Positions 8,118 to 16,022 of a DNA stretch of 64,000 bases are shown in pieces. The DNA comes from Mannheimia glucosida (GTDB lineage Bacteria; Pseudomonadota; Gammaproteobacteria; Enterobacterales; Pasteurellaceae): positions 868,001 through 932,000 of the forward strand of contig NZ_CP176502.1 in NCBI RefSeq assembly GCF_046267875.1. Reading direction: 5' to 3'. The notes beneath the pieces are model-generated. The model ran no database searches and had not been told where the DNA came from. It saw only the letters and a list, made by a program, of their open reading frames with translations. The position numbers were made by a program, and so were the translations under genes. Positions within the stretch are counted from its first letter, which is position 1. Each line of letters opens with the position of its first letter.

Positions 8118-8636
8118 TTAGAAACGATAAGTTGCATTCGCGGTGAAAGCGTTACCTTTTAATTTTGTGCCGCTACGTTTTAAATTATCGCGAGTGTATT
8201 CTGCACCTAATTCAACATCGCTTGAAACTGCATATTTTGCACCAGCACCGAAACCAAAGCCACGATAGGTTTCATTACCGATTTTGCTTGAGCTGGCATC
8301 TACTTTTACATAAGGTAATAAATCGGATCCAACACGATAACCTTGTTGATAAGCTATAGTATATTTATTTTTTTGTTTTACATCGCTAAATACTTTTGTA
8401 CTACCTACTTTTGCTTTTCCTTGTACAACGCCTACAAAGTTATTGCCTTGCTCAATACCATAATCGACCACTAATGCCGGACCTGTGGAATCTTTGCCTT
8501 TTACTCCTTCAACTTTATATTTTGTTGTAGTCACATCTACACCGACGCCGATGCCAGTAAATGTATTTCCGACAGGAGCGGCTAATAGATGAGTAGAAAA
8601 TAAACAAGTTAATGCGACAATAGTTAATTTTTTCAT
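8118..8636 (-). CDS. Small outer-membrane beta-barrel protein (Opa/OmpX-like)
   Basis: 172 residues from ATG 8636, which has AGGAGT seven bases upstream; a longer frame reading into arcA is not used. A signal peptide (MKKLTIVALTCLFSTHLLAA) precedes about 150 residues of alternating hydrophobic positions and glycines that read as an eight-stranded barrel, ending in TANATYRF with the C-terminal phenylalanine recognised by the BAM machinery. Such proteins act as adhesins or small porins; the exact role is unknown. Only 19 bases separate it from the arcA stop, so it can be transcribed with arcA, an unusual partner for a regulator gene. Confidence 0.7.
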   Translation of the reverse strand: MKKLTIVALTCLFSTHLLAAPVGNTFTGIGVGVDVTTTKYKVEGVKGKDSTGPALVVDYGIEQGNNFVGVVQGKAKVGSTKVFSDVKQKNKYTIAYQQGYRVGSDLLPYVKVDASSSKIGNETYRGFGFGAGAKYAVSSDVELGAEYTRDNLKRSGTKLKGNAFTANATYRF

Positions 8637-8655
8637 AAAATTACTCCTATCTTGA

Positions 8656-9378
8656 TTAAGATTCGATGTTACCACAGAAACGGTAACCTTCACCGTGAAT
8701 GGTGACAATAATTTCTGGGGTATTGGGGTGGTCTTCAAAATGTTTACGAATACGGCGAATAGTAACATCAACGGTTCTATCATGAGGTTTTAGTTCCCGC
8801 CCGGTCATTTTTTTCAATAAATCTTCACGTGTTTGAATTTTTCCAGGATGTTGGCAAAAATGTAATAAAGCCCTAAATTCACTACGTGGTAATTTATTTA
8901 CCTCACCTTCTGGTGAGATTAAACTATGACTGTTAATGTCTAAGATCCAACCGTTAAAGCGATAGCTTTCAATTTCAGATTGCTCTTTTACAACGCCGTT
9001 TTCTTTATCTATCATGGTTCGTTGCAATAAATTTCTCGCTCGGATAGTCAATTCTCGAGGATTAAATGGTTTAGTGATATAGTCATCTGCACCTATTTCT
9101 AAACCGAGGATCTTATCAATTTCATTGTCGCGGCCGGTTAAAAACATTAATGGTAGCTTCATATTCTCTCGAATTTCTCGGGCGAGAATTAATCCATTTT
9201 TTCCCGGTAAGTTAATGTCCATTAGCACAAGATTGATTTCATTTGTACTCAGAACAGAGTGCATTTCCTCGCCGTTAGATGCTTGAAATACCTGATATCC
9301 TTCTCCTTCAAAAATGCTTTTCAGCATATTCCTTGTTACTAACTCATCCTCAACAATTAAGATTTGTGGGATCTTCAT
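8656..9378 (-). CDS. arcA: ArcA, aerobic respiration control response regulator
   Basis: 240 residues, nearly superimposable on E. coli ArcA. Receiver domain about 1-120 with phospho-acceptor Asp54 (LVLMDINLPG), Thr81 and Lys103 (YITKPFN); OmpR-type winged helix about 135-235 with KMTGRELKPHDRTVDVTIRR. Phosphorylated ArcA represses aerobic respiratory genes when oxygen is low; its sensor ArcB is not in the window. Asp54 and the ELKPHD recognition block separate it from other OmpR-family members. The start MKIPQILIVEDE matches the family N-terminus, although the ribosome site upstream (AGAGGTTT) lies a little far from the ATG. Confidence 0.96.
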   Translation of the reverse strand: MKIPQILIVEDELVTRNMLKSIFEGEGYQVFQASNGEEMHSVLSTNEINLVLMDINLPGKNGLILAREIRENMKLPLMFLTGRDNEIDKILGLEIGADDYITKPFNPRELTIRARNLLQRTMIDKENGVVKEQSEIESYRFNGWILDINSHSLISPEGEVNKLPRSEFRALLHFCQHPGKIQTREDLLKKMTGRELKPHDRTVDVTIRRIRKHFEDHPNTPEIIVTIHGEGYRFCGNIES

Positions 9379-9510
9379 CTTTTAAACCTCTGATTTAATT
9401 TATAAATTCTGTTTAATAACGTTTATGTTACAAATTTCTCGCATTTTACTTATAAATTTATGAATGGGAAGGGTAAAATGACAATTTGTTTAATTCAATC
9501 AAATTTTTGG

Positions 9511-10203
9511 CTATTTCTCTCGATCATCAACACCTAAAATTAGATAATTTCCATTAATATCCGCTAGGCTACGAAAGCCGATATTATAAATAGCACATTC
9601 TCTGCTGGCATTTAGATTGCCATAATTAAAATTATCATGGTGGTGGCCATGGAAAATTTTGCTCGCCCCTAATTTTCTTGCTAGCTGGTTGATTACAGAG
9701 AAGCCTTGAGGGTGTGGCTTTGGTGCTTCGTGCGTAATTAAAATATCGGCTTTTTCATTTTCCAACGCCTCAAAATCAGAAGGGAAGATCGAAGAGCGGT
9801 GCCTTAATGGAATACCACCACGCCAAATTTTTTCCGGAGCAGAGTATTGGCAAAAATGGATGGGATCAAAAAACATTGGACGATTGGGCGGCATCCAAAT
9901 ATGACCTCGGAAGACCCCTCCAATACCTGCAATTTTTATTCCTTGAATGTCAACTACTTTACCGTGAATATTGCGCTCTTTCCAGCTACTATTCCAAATA
10001 GCATCAAAGGCAGCAACGGTTTTACTGTCATGGTTACCATGAATAAACCAAATATCACAATACTGCGAAAGCCGATCTAATTCATCAGGAGTAGTCAATT
10101 GAAGATCGCCTAGAATAACTAAAGCTACCTCCTCCGTCTGCTGTTGTAGAATCGGATAAAGATGCTCGTAGCTACCGTGTGGATCGCCTGCAAAAAGTAT
10201 CAT
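9511..10203 (-). CDS. Calcineurin-like metallophosphoesterase
   Basis: 230 residues with the full metallophosphatase signature: Asp7 and His9 in GDPHG, GDL at 32-34, GNHD at 56-59, His158 in THEAP and GHHHD at 186-190. These residues bind two divalent metals. No signal peptide is seen, so it acts in the cytoplasm. The substrate cannot be read from sequence. The gene starts 17 bases after the nadR stop on the same strand, which suggests one transcript and hints at a role on a nucleotide or pyridine-nucleotide phosphate, but this is inference from position only. Confidence 0.82.
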   Translation of the reverse strand: MILFAGDPHGSYEHLYPILQQQTEEVALVILGDLQLTTPDELDRLSQYCDIWFIHGNHDSKTVAAFDAIWNSSWKERNIHGKVVDIQGIKIAGIGGVFRGHIWMPPNRPMFFDPIHFCQYSAPEKIWRGGIPLRHRSSIFPSDFEALENEKADILITHEAPKPHPQGFSVINQLARKLGASKIFHGHHHDNFNYGNLNASRECAIYNIGFRSLADINGNYLILGVDDREK

Positions 10204-10220
10204 GTTATTTCCTGTGGCAG

Positions 10221-11495
10221 TTATTCAAATTCGTGAATATTATATTGCTTAAACTGTAATGGGATTGGTTCTTCATTTAAAATAGCTTCTACCACCTCTT
10301 TGGCTTGATTGTAGCGATCCAAATAACTTGGCGATTCAATTTCAATATAAGGAATATGGTGTTTTTCCAGTAGTTTTTTCAGTAAGTGTTGAAACTGTTG
10401 ACGCTGTTTTTTCGATCCTAAACTGCGTAAACCATCGGCTACCCATTTTGTATTGTTAGAAAGTAAAATCGTCACATCAAAAGGATATTCGCGGATCATT
10501 GAATCCAGAAACGGGTGAGCCTTCCCTTCATACTGAATACAGAACGCTTGAGTTGTGATGTAATCGGTATCAATAATAGCCACTTTATGAGCATGTTTCA
10601 TGGCATAATCAACGTAGCGTTGATGTCCAAGTACCATTTGCGGATAGTCGGAATATTGCATTGCTTGTTCATTGCCTCCAAGTTGCTCAAACACAAACTC
10701 GCGCCCATATTCCCAAGCAGAGGTAGTGTTAAATACATTCGCTAATTTGCTCACCAACACTGATTTACCACTGCTTTCACCACCTAAAATCGCAATAGTT
10801 TTAACAAAGAAAGGACGAACTTCTTTCGGAATAAAGCGCCAGTATTGAAAAGGATTATTACGAATTTGTGTTGCTGAAATATTAAAGGATTCACGAGTAG
10901 GATCGACAAGTTGAACTTCTAGATTCAAATATTTTTCATAAGGTTCTTTATCTTGAATTTCACTACTAAAAACAATAGTAGGATTAATGCTTTTTTCTTC
11001 AAATAGCGCTTTAACACGACCAGACCAATCTTCCCAGCCATTTGGATAGCTCGGAATACCGTCTTCAACTAAATGGTGAATAAAGATCTGTTTTTGTTGG
11101 TATTTAAAAATTTGCTGTACCCAGCGTAGCCGATCTTCATTTGTCGGCATTCGTTTCATTTTACTTTCCTGGAAAAGACGTAAATCCCGTTCAGAATCGG
11201 TACAAACAATAACATGTAAAACATCTACTTTACTAAATGCTTCATAGATCATATTAATATGACCTGTGTGAATAGGATAGAATTTGCCAAAAATAACCCC
11301 GGAACGCTGGTTGCTATCTTCTACGATATCTAAAACGGAATGCAAGGCTTTAAGCTTATTGGCGCTTGGATTTTTGATTTTTCCGCTTACTAACTGATTA
11401 AAATAAGCTCGGGTTACCCCAGCTTGTTCACAAATATCATTCACTTTGAGTTTAAGCTGTTTGCGCTTTTGTTGAAGATAAGCAAAATCTGTCAT
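10221..11495 (-). CDS. nadR: NadR, NMN adenylyltransferase / ribosylnicotinamide kinase
   Basis: 424 residues in three parts: an N-terminal helix-turn-helix (about 15-55, DICEQAGVTRAYFNQLVSGK), a nucleotidyltransferase domain with GKFYPIHTGH (70-79) and ISATQIRNN (206-214), and a kinase domain with the P-loop GGESSGKS (238-245). In Haemophilus this enzyme phosphorylates nicotinamide riboside brought in by PnuC and adenylates NMN to NAD, which is central to V-factor dependence. The retained HTH means it may still act as a repressor, as in Salmonella. The partner pnuC is not in the window. A metallophosphoesterase follows closely on the same strand. Confidence 0.95.
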   Translation of the reverse strand: MTDFAYLQQKRKQLKLKVNDICEQAGVTRAYFNQLVSGKIKNPSANKLKALHSVLDIVEDSNQRSGVIFGKFYPIHTGHINMIYEAFSKVDVLHVIVCTDSERDLRLFQESKMKRMPTNEDRLRWVQQIFKYQQKQIFIHHLVEDGIPSYPNGWEDWSGRVKALFEEKSINPTIVFSSEIQDKEPYEKYLNLEVQLVDPTRESFNISATQIRNNPFQYWRFIPKEVRPFFVKTIAILGGESSGKSVLVSKLANVFNTTSAWEYGREFVFEQLGGNEQAMQYSDYPQMVLGHQRYVDYAMKHAHKVAIIDTDYITTQAFCIQYEGKAHPFLDSMIREYPFDVTILLSNNTKWVADGLRSLGSKKQRQQFQHLLKKLLEKHHIPYIEIESPSYLDRYNQAKEVVEAILNEEPIPLQFKQYNIHEFE

Positions 11496-11676
11496 AATGA
11501 TTCCCTCGATTTTTTGATGATTATCATATAGTAAAATGTAGCATTTGAATATATTTTTATTGTATAAATAGCAGTTTTATAGCATATCTTTGCTTTAATA
11601 ATTAGCTACATGACCACTTTCAGCACTAAAAAAATATAACAGATTGAATTTTTTTCCTTTTTTGTAGATTTCTCGT

Positions 11677-11682
11677 TATAAT
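11677..11682 (+). promoter_or_regulatory. -10 box upstream of ribF
   Basis: A perfect TATAAT lies 37 bases ahead of the ribF ATG in an AT-rich stretch. A convincing -35 at 16-18 bases is lacking (TTTCCT at 18 bases is the best). Confidence 0.45.
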
Positions 11683-11718
11683 CACAGCAATTTTCACTTA
11701 TAAAATGGTTTATCTTTT

Positions 11719-12681
11719 ATGCAACTTATTCGAGGTTTCCACAATTTAGACAAACACATCGCTTTAAATCAAGGCTGTGTTCTCTCTATCGGGAATTTCG
11801 ATGGTGTGCATCTTGGGCATCAAAATATTTTGGCTCGTCTTTGTGATAGAGCTTTAGATTTAGGATTGCCCTCAGTTGTGATGTTATTTGAGCCACAACC
11901 TCGAGAGTTTTTTGCAAAAAAAAGTGGAAATTCAACCGCTTGTAACCCGCCCGCCCGCTTAATGCGCCTGCGAGATAAGCTAAAATATTTGGAAGAAGCC
12001 GGTGTGGATTTTGTGCTATGCGTGCGTTTTAGTGAAAAATTTGCTCAAATTTCGGCAGACGATTTCATCAGCGATTTGCTCGCTAAAAGACTGAAAGTAC
12101 GCTATTTAAGTGTAGGCGATGATTTTCGCTTCGGGGCAAAACGGGCAGGTAATTTTGAAACTTTACGCAATGCTGGCTTAAAATATCGCTTTGCGGTGGA
12201 GGAAAGCCATACGCATAGTTTAAATGAAGCACGCATTAGCAGCTCGCTGGTACGAGAAGCCTTACAAAACAATGAGTTAGAGTTAGCTGAAAAATTACTT
12301 GGTAAGCCGTATTCAATTCTCGGTCGAGTTGCACACGGTAATAAACTCGGCAGAACCATTGGTTTTCCTACCGCAAATATTATGCTCAATCGTTTGGTTA
12401 CGCCGATTCAAGGGGTATTTGCGGTAAAAGTGAAGACCAAACAGGGCAGTTTTAACGGAATCGCCAATGTCGGCAACCGCCCGACCATTAACGGTACTAA
12501 GCCATTATTAGAGGTGCATATTTTTGATTTCAACGCCTCTATTTATGGTGAGGCAATTGAGGTCGTCTTTTTAAAAAAATTACGCAATGAAATAAAATTC
12601 CCCGACTTTGAAACATTAAAAGCCCAGATTGAAAAAGATCGCTTACAAGCGGTGGAATTTTTTAAGGAATTTGTAAAATAA
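11719..12681 (+). CDS. ribF: Bifunctional riboflavin kinase / FAD synthetase
   Basis: 320 residues. The N-terminal FAD synthetase half has GNFDGVHLGHQNIL (about 27-40), a nucleotidyltransferase HxGH motif, and ISSSLVREAL near 175; the C-terminal riboflavin kinase half has GRTIGFPTANI and GIANVGNRPT. It makes FMN and FAD from riboflavin in the cytoplasm. As in E. coli it precedes ileS, but a small membrane-protein gene is wedged between. An uptake sequence (ACAAGCGGT) falls inside the last codons, encoding QAVEF, a common way for these sequences to sit in reading frames. Confidence 0.96.
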   Translation: MQLIRGFHNLDKHIALNQGCVLSIGNFDGVHLGHQNILARLCDRALDLGLPSVVMLFEPQPREFFAKKSGNSTACNPPARLMRLRDKLKYLEEAGVDFVLCVRFSEKFAQISADDFISDLLAKRLKVRYLSVGDDFRFGAKRAGNFETLRNAGLKYRFAVEESHTHSLNEARISSSLVREALQNNELELAEKLLGKPYSILGRVAHGNKLGRTIGFPTANIMLNRLVTPIQGVFAVKVKTKQGSFNGIANVGNRPTINGTKPLLEVHIFDFNASIYGEAIEVVFLKKLRNEIKFPDFETLKAQIEKDRLQAVEFFKEFVK

Positions 12682-12688
12682 GAAGAGA

Positions 12689-12997
12689 ATGAGAATGGAA
12701 ATTTTCGTTAAGAAAATCAGCAAATTAACACTACTCAAAATTTATTTTATCGGGTTATTTATTCCCCTGTTTTTATTTGGATTAATTTGTGGCATTTTAT
12801 CTTTTTTCGGATATACCACAGTGACGATAGATGGAAATATTGTAACTGGCTTCGAAGGACTATGTTACGGTATTTTATTAGGTGTAGGCGTTAGCCTAAA
12901 CTTTACTTTATTGGTGTGGCTATTAAGTTTATTTGGCTTATGGATTTATTCGCTGATGTCTCCGCTTAAGATAAAACTTGTCGAATATAAAGAGTAG
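12689..12997 (+). CDS. Small two-helix membrane protein of unknown function
   Basis: 102 residues (100 if the second ATG at 12695 is used; AAGAAGAGA ahead of them suits both). Two long hydrophobic stretches, about 17-42 and 58-90, flank a short hydrophilic loop with TTVTIDGN; the N-terminus is basic and the C-terminus basic/acidic mixed. I recognise no family. The gene starts seven bases after ribF and is likely translated from the ribF transcript. Amphipathic ends and lack of a signal cleavage site suggest an inner-membrane hairpin protein. It is a candidate lineage-specific insertion in the ribF-ileS locus. Confidence 0.7.
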   Translation: MRMEIFVKKISKLTLLKIYFIGLFIPLFLFGLICGILSFFGYTTVTIDGNIVTGFEGLCYGILLGVGVSLNFTLLVWLLSLFGLWIYSLMSPLKIKLVEYKE

Positions 12998-13017
12998 TAA
13001 TAGGCAATAAATATGTC

Positions 13018-13044
13018 GTAGGGCGAATTGCTATTCCTCCCTAC
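13018..13044. repeat. Short palindromic repeat, GTAGGGGCGAATTG family
   Basis: gtagggcgaattg followed by the imperfect complement ctattcctccctac lies between the small membrane gene and ileS. It is a decayed copy of the element seen at 26842-26869 and, inside rlmKL, at 49773-49800. Confidence 0.6.
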
Positions 13045-13081
13045 AATAATTTTGTAATATTAAAATATGTTGGAATAAAAA

Positions 13082-15898
13082 ATGACAGTGGACTACAAAA
13101 ACACCCTAAACTTGCCTGAAACAGGCTTTCCTATGCGTGGTGATCTCGCGAAACGTGAACCCGATATGTTAAAAAATTGGTATGACAAAAATTTATACCA
13201 AAAAATTCGTACTGCCTCGAAAGGCAAGAAAACCTTTATTTTGCATGATGGTCCTCCGTATGCTAACGGTAATATTCACTTAGGTCACGCAGTGAATAAA
13301 ATTTTAAAAGATATGATTTTGAAATCGAAAACCGCATTAGGTTTCGATACCCCTTATGTGCCGGGCTGGGACTGTCACGGTTTGCCGATTGAGCTGAAAG
13401 TAGAAGGCATTGTTGGTAAACCAAATGAGAAAATTTCGGCTGCTGAGTTTCGCCAAGCGTGCCGTGACTATGCGAAAGAACAAGTAGAAGGTCAGAAAGC
13501 CGATTTTATCCGTATGGGTATTTTAGGTGATTGGGATAACCCATACCTAACAATGAATTTTAACACTGAGGCGAATATTATCCGCACGCTCGGCAAAGTG
13601 ATTGCAAACGGTCATTTATACAAAGGTTCAAAACCGGTTCACTGGTGTTTGGATTGTGGCTCATCACTTGCAGAAGCTGAAGTAGAATATGAGGATAAAG
13701 TTTCTCCGTCTATTTATGTGCGTTTTAACGCCGTTGATGTGAATGCGGTAGAAGAAAAATTCAACGCACAGGGTAAAGGTAACGGGGCATTATCTGCGGT
13801 AATTTGGACAACCACACCTTGGACTATTCCGTCTAACCGTGCGATTGCAATTAACCCTGAATTAGACTATGCCTTAGTCCAATTAGGTGATGAGCGTGTG
13901 TTACTAGCGGTCGATTTAGTCGAAGATGTTGCAAAAGCAGCAGGCGTTGAATCTGCTGAGATTTTAGCAACCACCAAAGGCGAGAACTTAGAATTATTAC
14001 GCTTTAACCACCCATTCTATGATTACAGCGTGCCATTTATTTTTGGCGACCACGTTACCACTGACGGTGGTACAGGTTTAGTGCATACTGCACCGGATCA
14101 CGGTGCGGACGACTTCGTGGTCGCTCGCAAATATAACATTGAAATGGCAGGGTTAATTTCTAATGACGGTAAATTCAAAGCAGACACCCCGTTCTTTGCC
14201 GGCTTAGGTGTGTTTGAATCCAACGACAAAGTAGTCGAAAAATTACAAGAAGTGGGAGCATTATTAAAATTATCCCGCATCAAGCATAGTTATCCGCACT
14301 GTTGGAGACACAAAACCCCGATTATCTTCCGTGCTACCCCACAATGGTTTATCGGAATGGAAACCCAAGGCTTACGCCAGCAAGCACTAGGAGAAATCAA
14401 ATCGGTGCGTTGGATCCCAAGCTGGGGTGAAGCTCGTATTGATACGATGGTGGCAAATCGCCCAGACTGGTGTATTTCACGCCAACGTACTTGGGGCGTG
14501 CCAATGGCGATGTTTGTGCATAATGAAACCGAAGAATTACACCCTCGCACTTTAGAATTAATTGAAGAAGTAGCGAAACGTGTAGAAGAAAAAGGCATTC
14601 AAGCGTGGTGGGATTTAGATCCTGCAGAATTGCTCGGTGAAGAAGCCAAAGATTACCGCAAAGTGCCGGATACCTTAGATGTATGGTTTGATTCAGGATC
14701 AACCTATGCCTCTGTTGTAGAACAACGCCCTGAATTTAACGGCAATTCAGCGGATATGTATTTAGAAGGCTCAGACCAACATCGTGGTTGGTTTATGTCA
14801 TCTTTAATGCTTTCCACTGCTACTAACGGCAAAGCACCATACAAACAAGTGCTAACTCACGGTTTTACCGTAGATGAGAAAGGCAGAAAAATGTCCAAAT
14901 CGCTTGGCAACGTAATTGTGCCAAGCGAAGTGTGGAACAAAAACGGTGCGGATATTTTACGCTTATGGGTTGCTTCCACCGATTACACCGGTGAAATTAC
15001 CGTTTCGCATAATATTTTAAATAGTGCCGGGGAATCATACCGCCGTATCCGTAACACTGCCCGTTTCTTATTGGCGAACTTGAACGGTTTCGATCCAAAA
15101 CGTGATTTAGTTCAACCACAAGAGATGATCGCCTTAGACCGCTGGGCGGTGGCTTGTGCGTTAGAGGCTCAAAACGACATCAAAGAAGCCTATGATAACT
15201 ACCAATTCCACACGGTGGTACAACGTTTAATGCGTTTCTGTTCGATTGAAATGGGGTCTTTCTACTTAGATATTATCAAAGACCGCCAATACACCACCAA
15301 AGCCGACAGCCTTGCCCGCCGTAGCTGCCAAACAGCATTATGGCATATTGCAGAGGCGTTAGTACGTTGGATTGCACCGATTTTATCTTTCACAGCGGAT
15401 GAAATTTGGGGCTACCTACCGCAGGTGGAAGGCAGAAGTGAATTTGTCTTTACCGAAGAATTCTACACCGGATTATTCGGCTTAACCGAGCAAGACAAAT
15501 TAGATGATGCCTACTGGCAACAAATCTTAAAAGTGCGTGCGGAAGTCAACCGTGTGCTGGAACAAGCCCGTAAAGACAAAGTAATTGGTGCTGGCTTAGA
15601 AGCAAAAGTAACAGTATTCGCCAATGATGAAATTCGCCCGTTATTAGAACAACTTGGCAATGAATTACGCTTTGTGCTGATTACCTCACAAGCGATTGTC
15701 AAACCACTGGCGGAAGCTGATATTGCAGAGGGCGAATTAGCCGGACTCGCGGTGAAAGTAGAAAATGCAGATGGCGAGAAATGCCCTCGTTGCTGGCATT
15801 ATGCTACCGATATCGGCACCCACGCAGGCCACGAAGAAGTTTGCGGACGTTGTGTGGAAAACGTAGCGGGCGAAGGCGAAAAACGCTTATTTGCTTAA
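13082..15898 (+). CDS. ileS: Isoleucyl-tRNA synthetase
   Basis: 938 residues, identical in length to E. coli IleS. Class I signatures: HLGH at 66-69 in PYANGNIHLGHAV, and KMSKS near residue 600 in GRKMSKSLGN; the editing (CP1) domain lies between, with GTGLVHTAPDHG. The C-terminal zinc finger CPRCWHY...CGRCVEN is intact, which with the sequence type puts it with the bacterial, mupirocin-sensitive IleS1 group rather than IleS2; that sensitivity is family knowledge and not shown here. It charges tRNA-Ile in the cytoplasm. lspA, its usual downstream neighbour, is absent; a strong terminator follows instead. Confidence 0.97.
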   Translation: MTVDYKNTLNLPETGFPMRGDLAKREPDMLKNWYDKNLYQKIRTASKGKKTFILHDGPPYANGNIHLGHAVNKILKDMILKSKTALGFDTPYVPGWDCHGLPIELKVEGIVGKPNEKISAAEFRQACRDYAKEQVEGQKADFIRMGILGDWDNPYLTMNFNTEANIIRTLGKVIANGHLYKGSKPVHWCLDCGSSLAEAEVEYEDKVSPSIYVRFNAVDVNAVEEKFNAQGKGNGALSAVIWTTTPWTIPSNRAIAINPELDYALVQLGDERVLLAVDLVEDVAKAAGVESAEILATTKGENLELLRFNHPFYDYSVPFIFGDHVTTDGGTGLVHTAPDHGADDFVVARKYNIEMAGLISNDGKFKADTPFFAGLGVFESNDKVVEKLQEVGALLKLSRIKHSYPHCWRHKTPIIFRATPQWFIGMETQGLRQQALGEIKSVRWIPSWGEARIDTMVANRPDWCISRQRTWGVPMAMFVHNETEELHPRTLELIEEVAKRVEEKGIQAWWDLDPAELLGEEAKDYRKVPDTLDVWFDSGSTYASVVEQRPEFNGNSADMYLEGSDQHRGWFMSSLMLSTATNGKAPYKQVLTHGFTVDEKGRKMSKSLGNVIVPSEVWNKNGADILRLWVASTDYTGEITVSHNILNSAGESYRRIRNTARFLLANLNGFDPKRDLVQPQEMIALDRWAVACALEAQNDIKEAYDNYQFHTVVQRLMRFCSIEMGSFYLDIIKDRQYTTKADSLARRSCQTALWHIAEALVRWIAPILSFTADEIWGYLPQVEGRSEFVFTEEFYTGLFGLTEQDKLDDAYWQQILKVRAEVNRVLEQARKDKVIGAGLEAKVTVFANDEIRPLLEQLGNELRFVLITSQAIVKPLAEADIAEGELAGLAVKVENADGEKCPRCWHYATDIGTHAGHEEVCGRCVENVAGEGEKRLFA

Positions 15899-15919
15899 AA
15901 TGTAATTCAATTCATCTTT

Positions 15920-15950
15920 CTAAGGCAGAGGAAACTCTGCCTTAGCTTTT
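15920..15950 (+). terminator. Intrinsic terminator of ileS
   Basis: A perfect 11-bp stem, CTAAGGCAGAG with CTCTGCCTTAG, closed by a GAAA tetraloop and followed by CTTTTCC. Confidence 0.85.
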
Positions 15951-16022
15951 CCAGCGATAGATAGACACTCAACCTAAAATTTGCAAAAATTTTCGGAAAA
16001 ATAACCGCTTGTATTGATGTAA

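Noticed and set aside
11505..11530. Fur-like ATTATCA stretch upstream of nadR
   Set aside because: Only the right half matches; the left half fails at four of seven positions.
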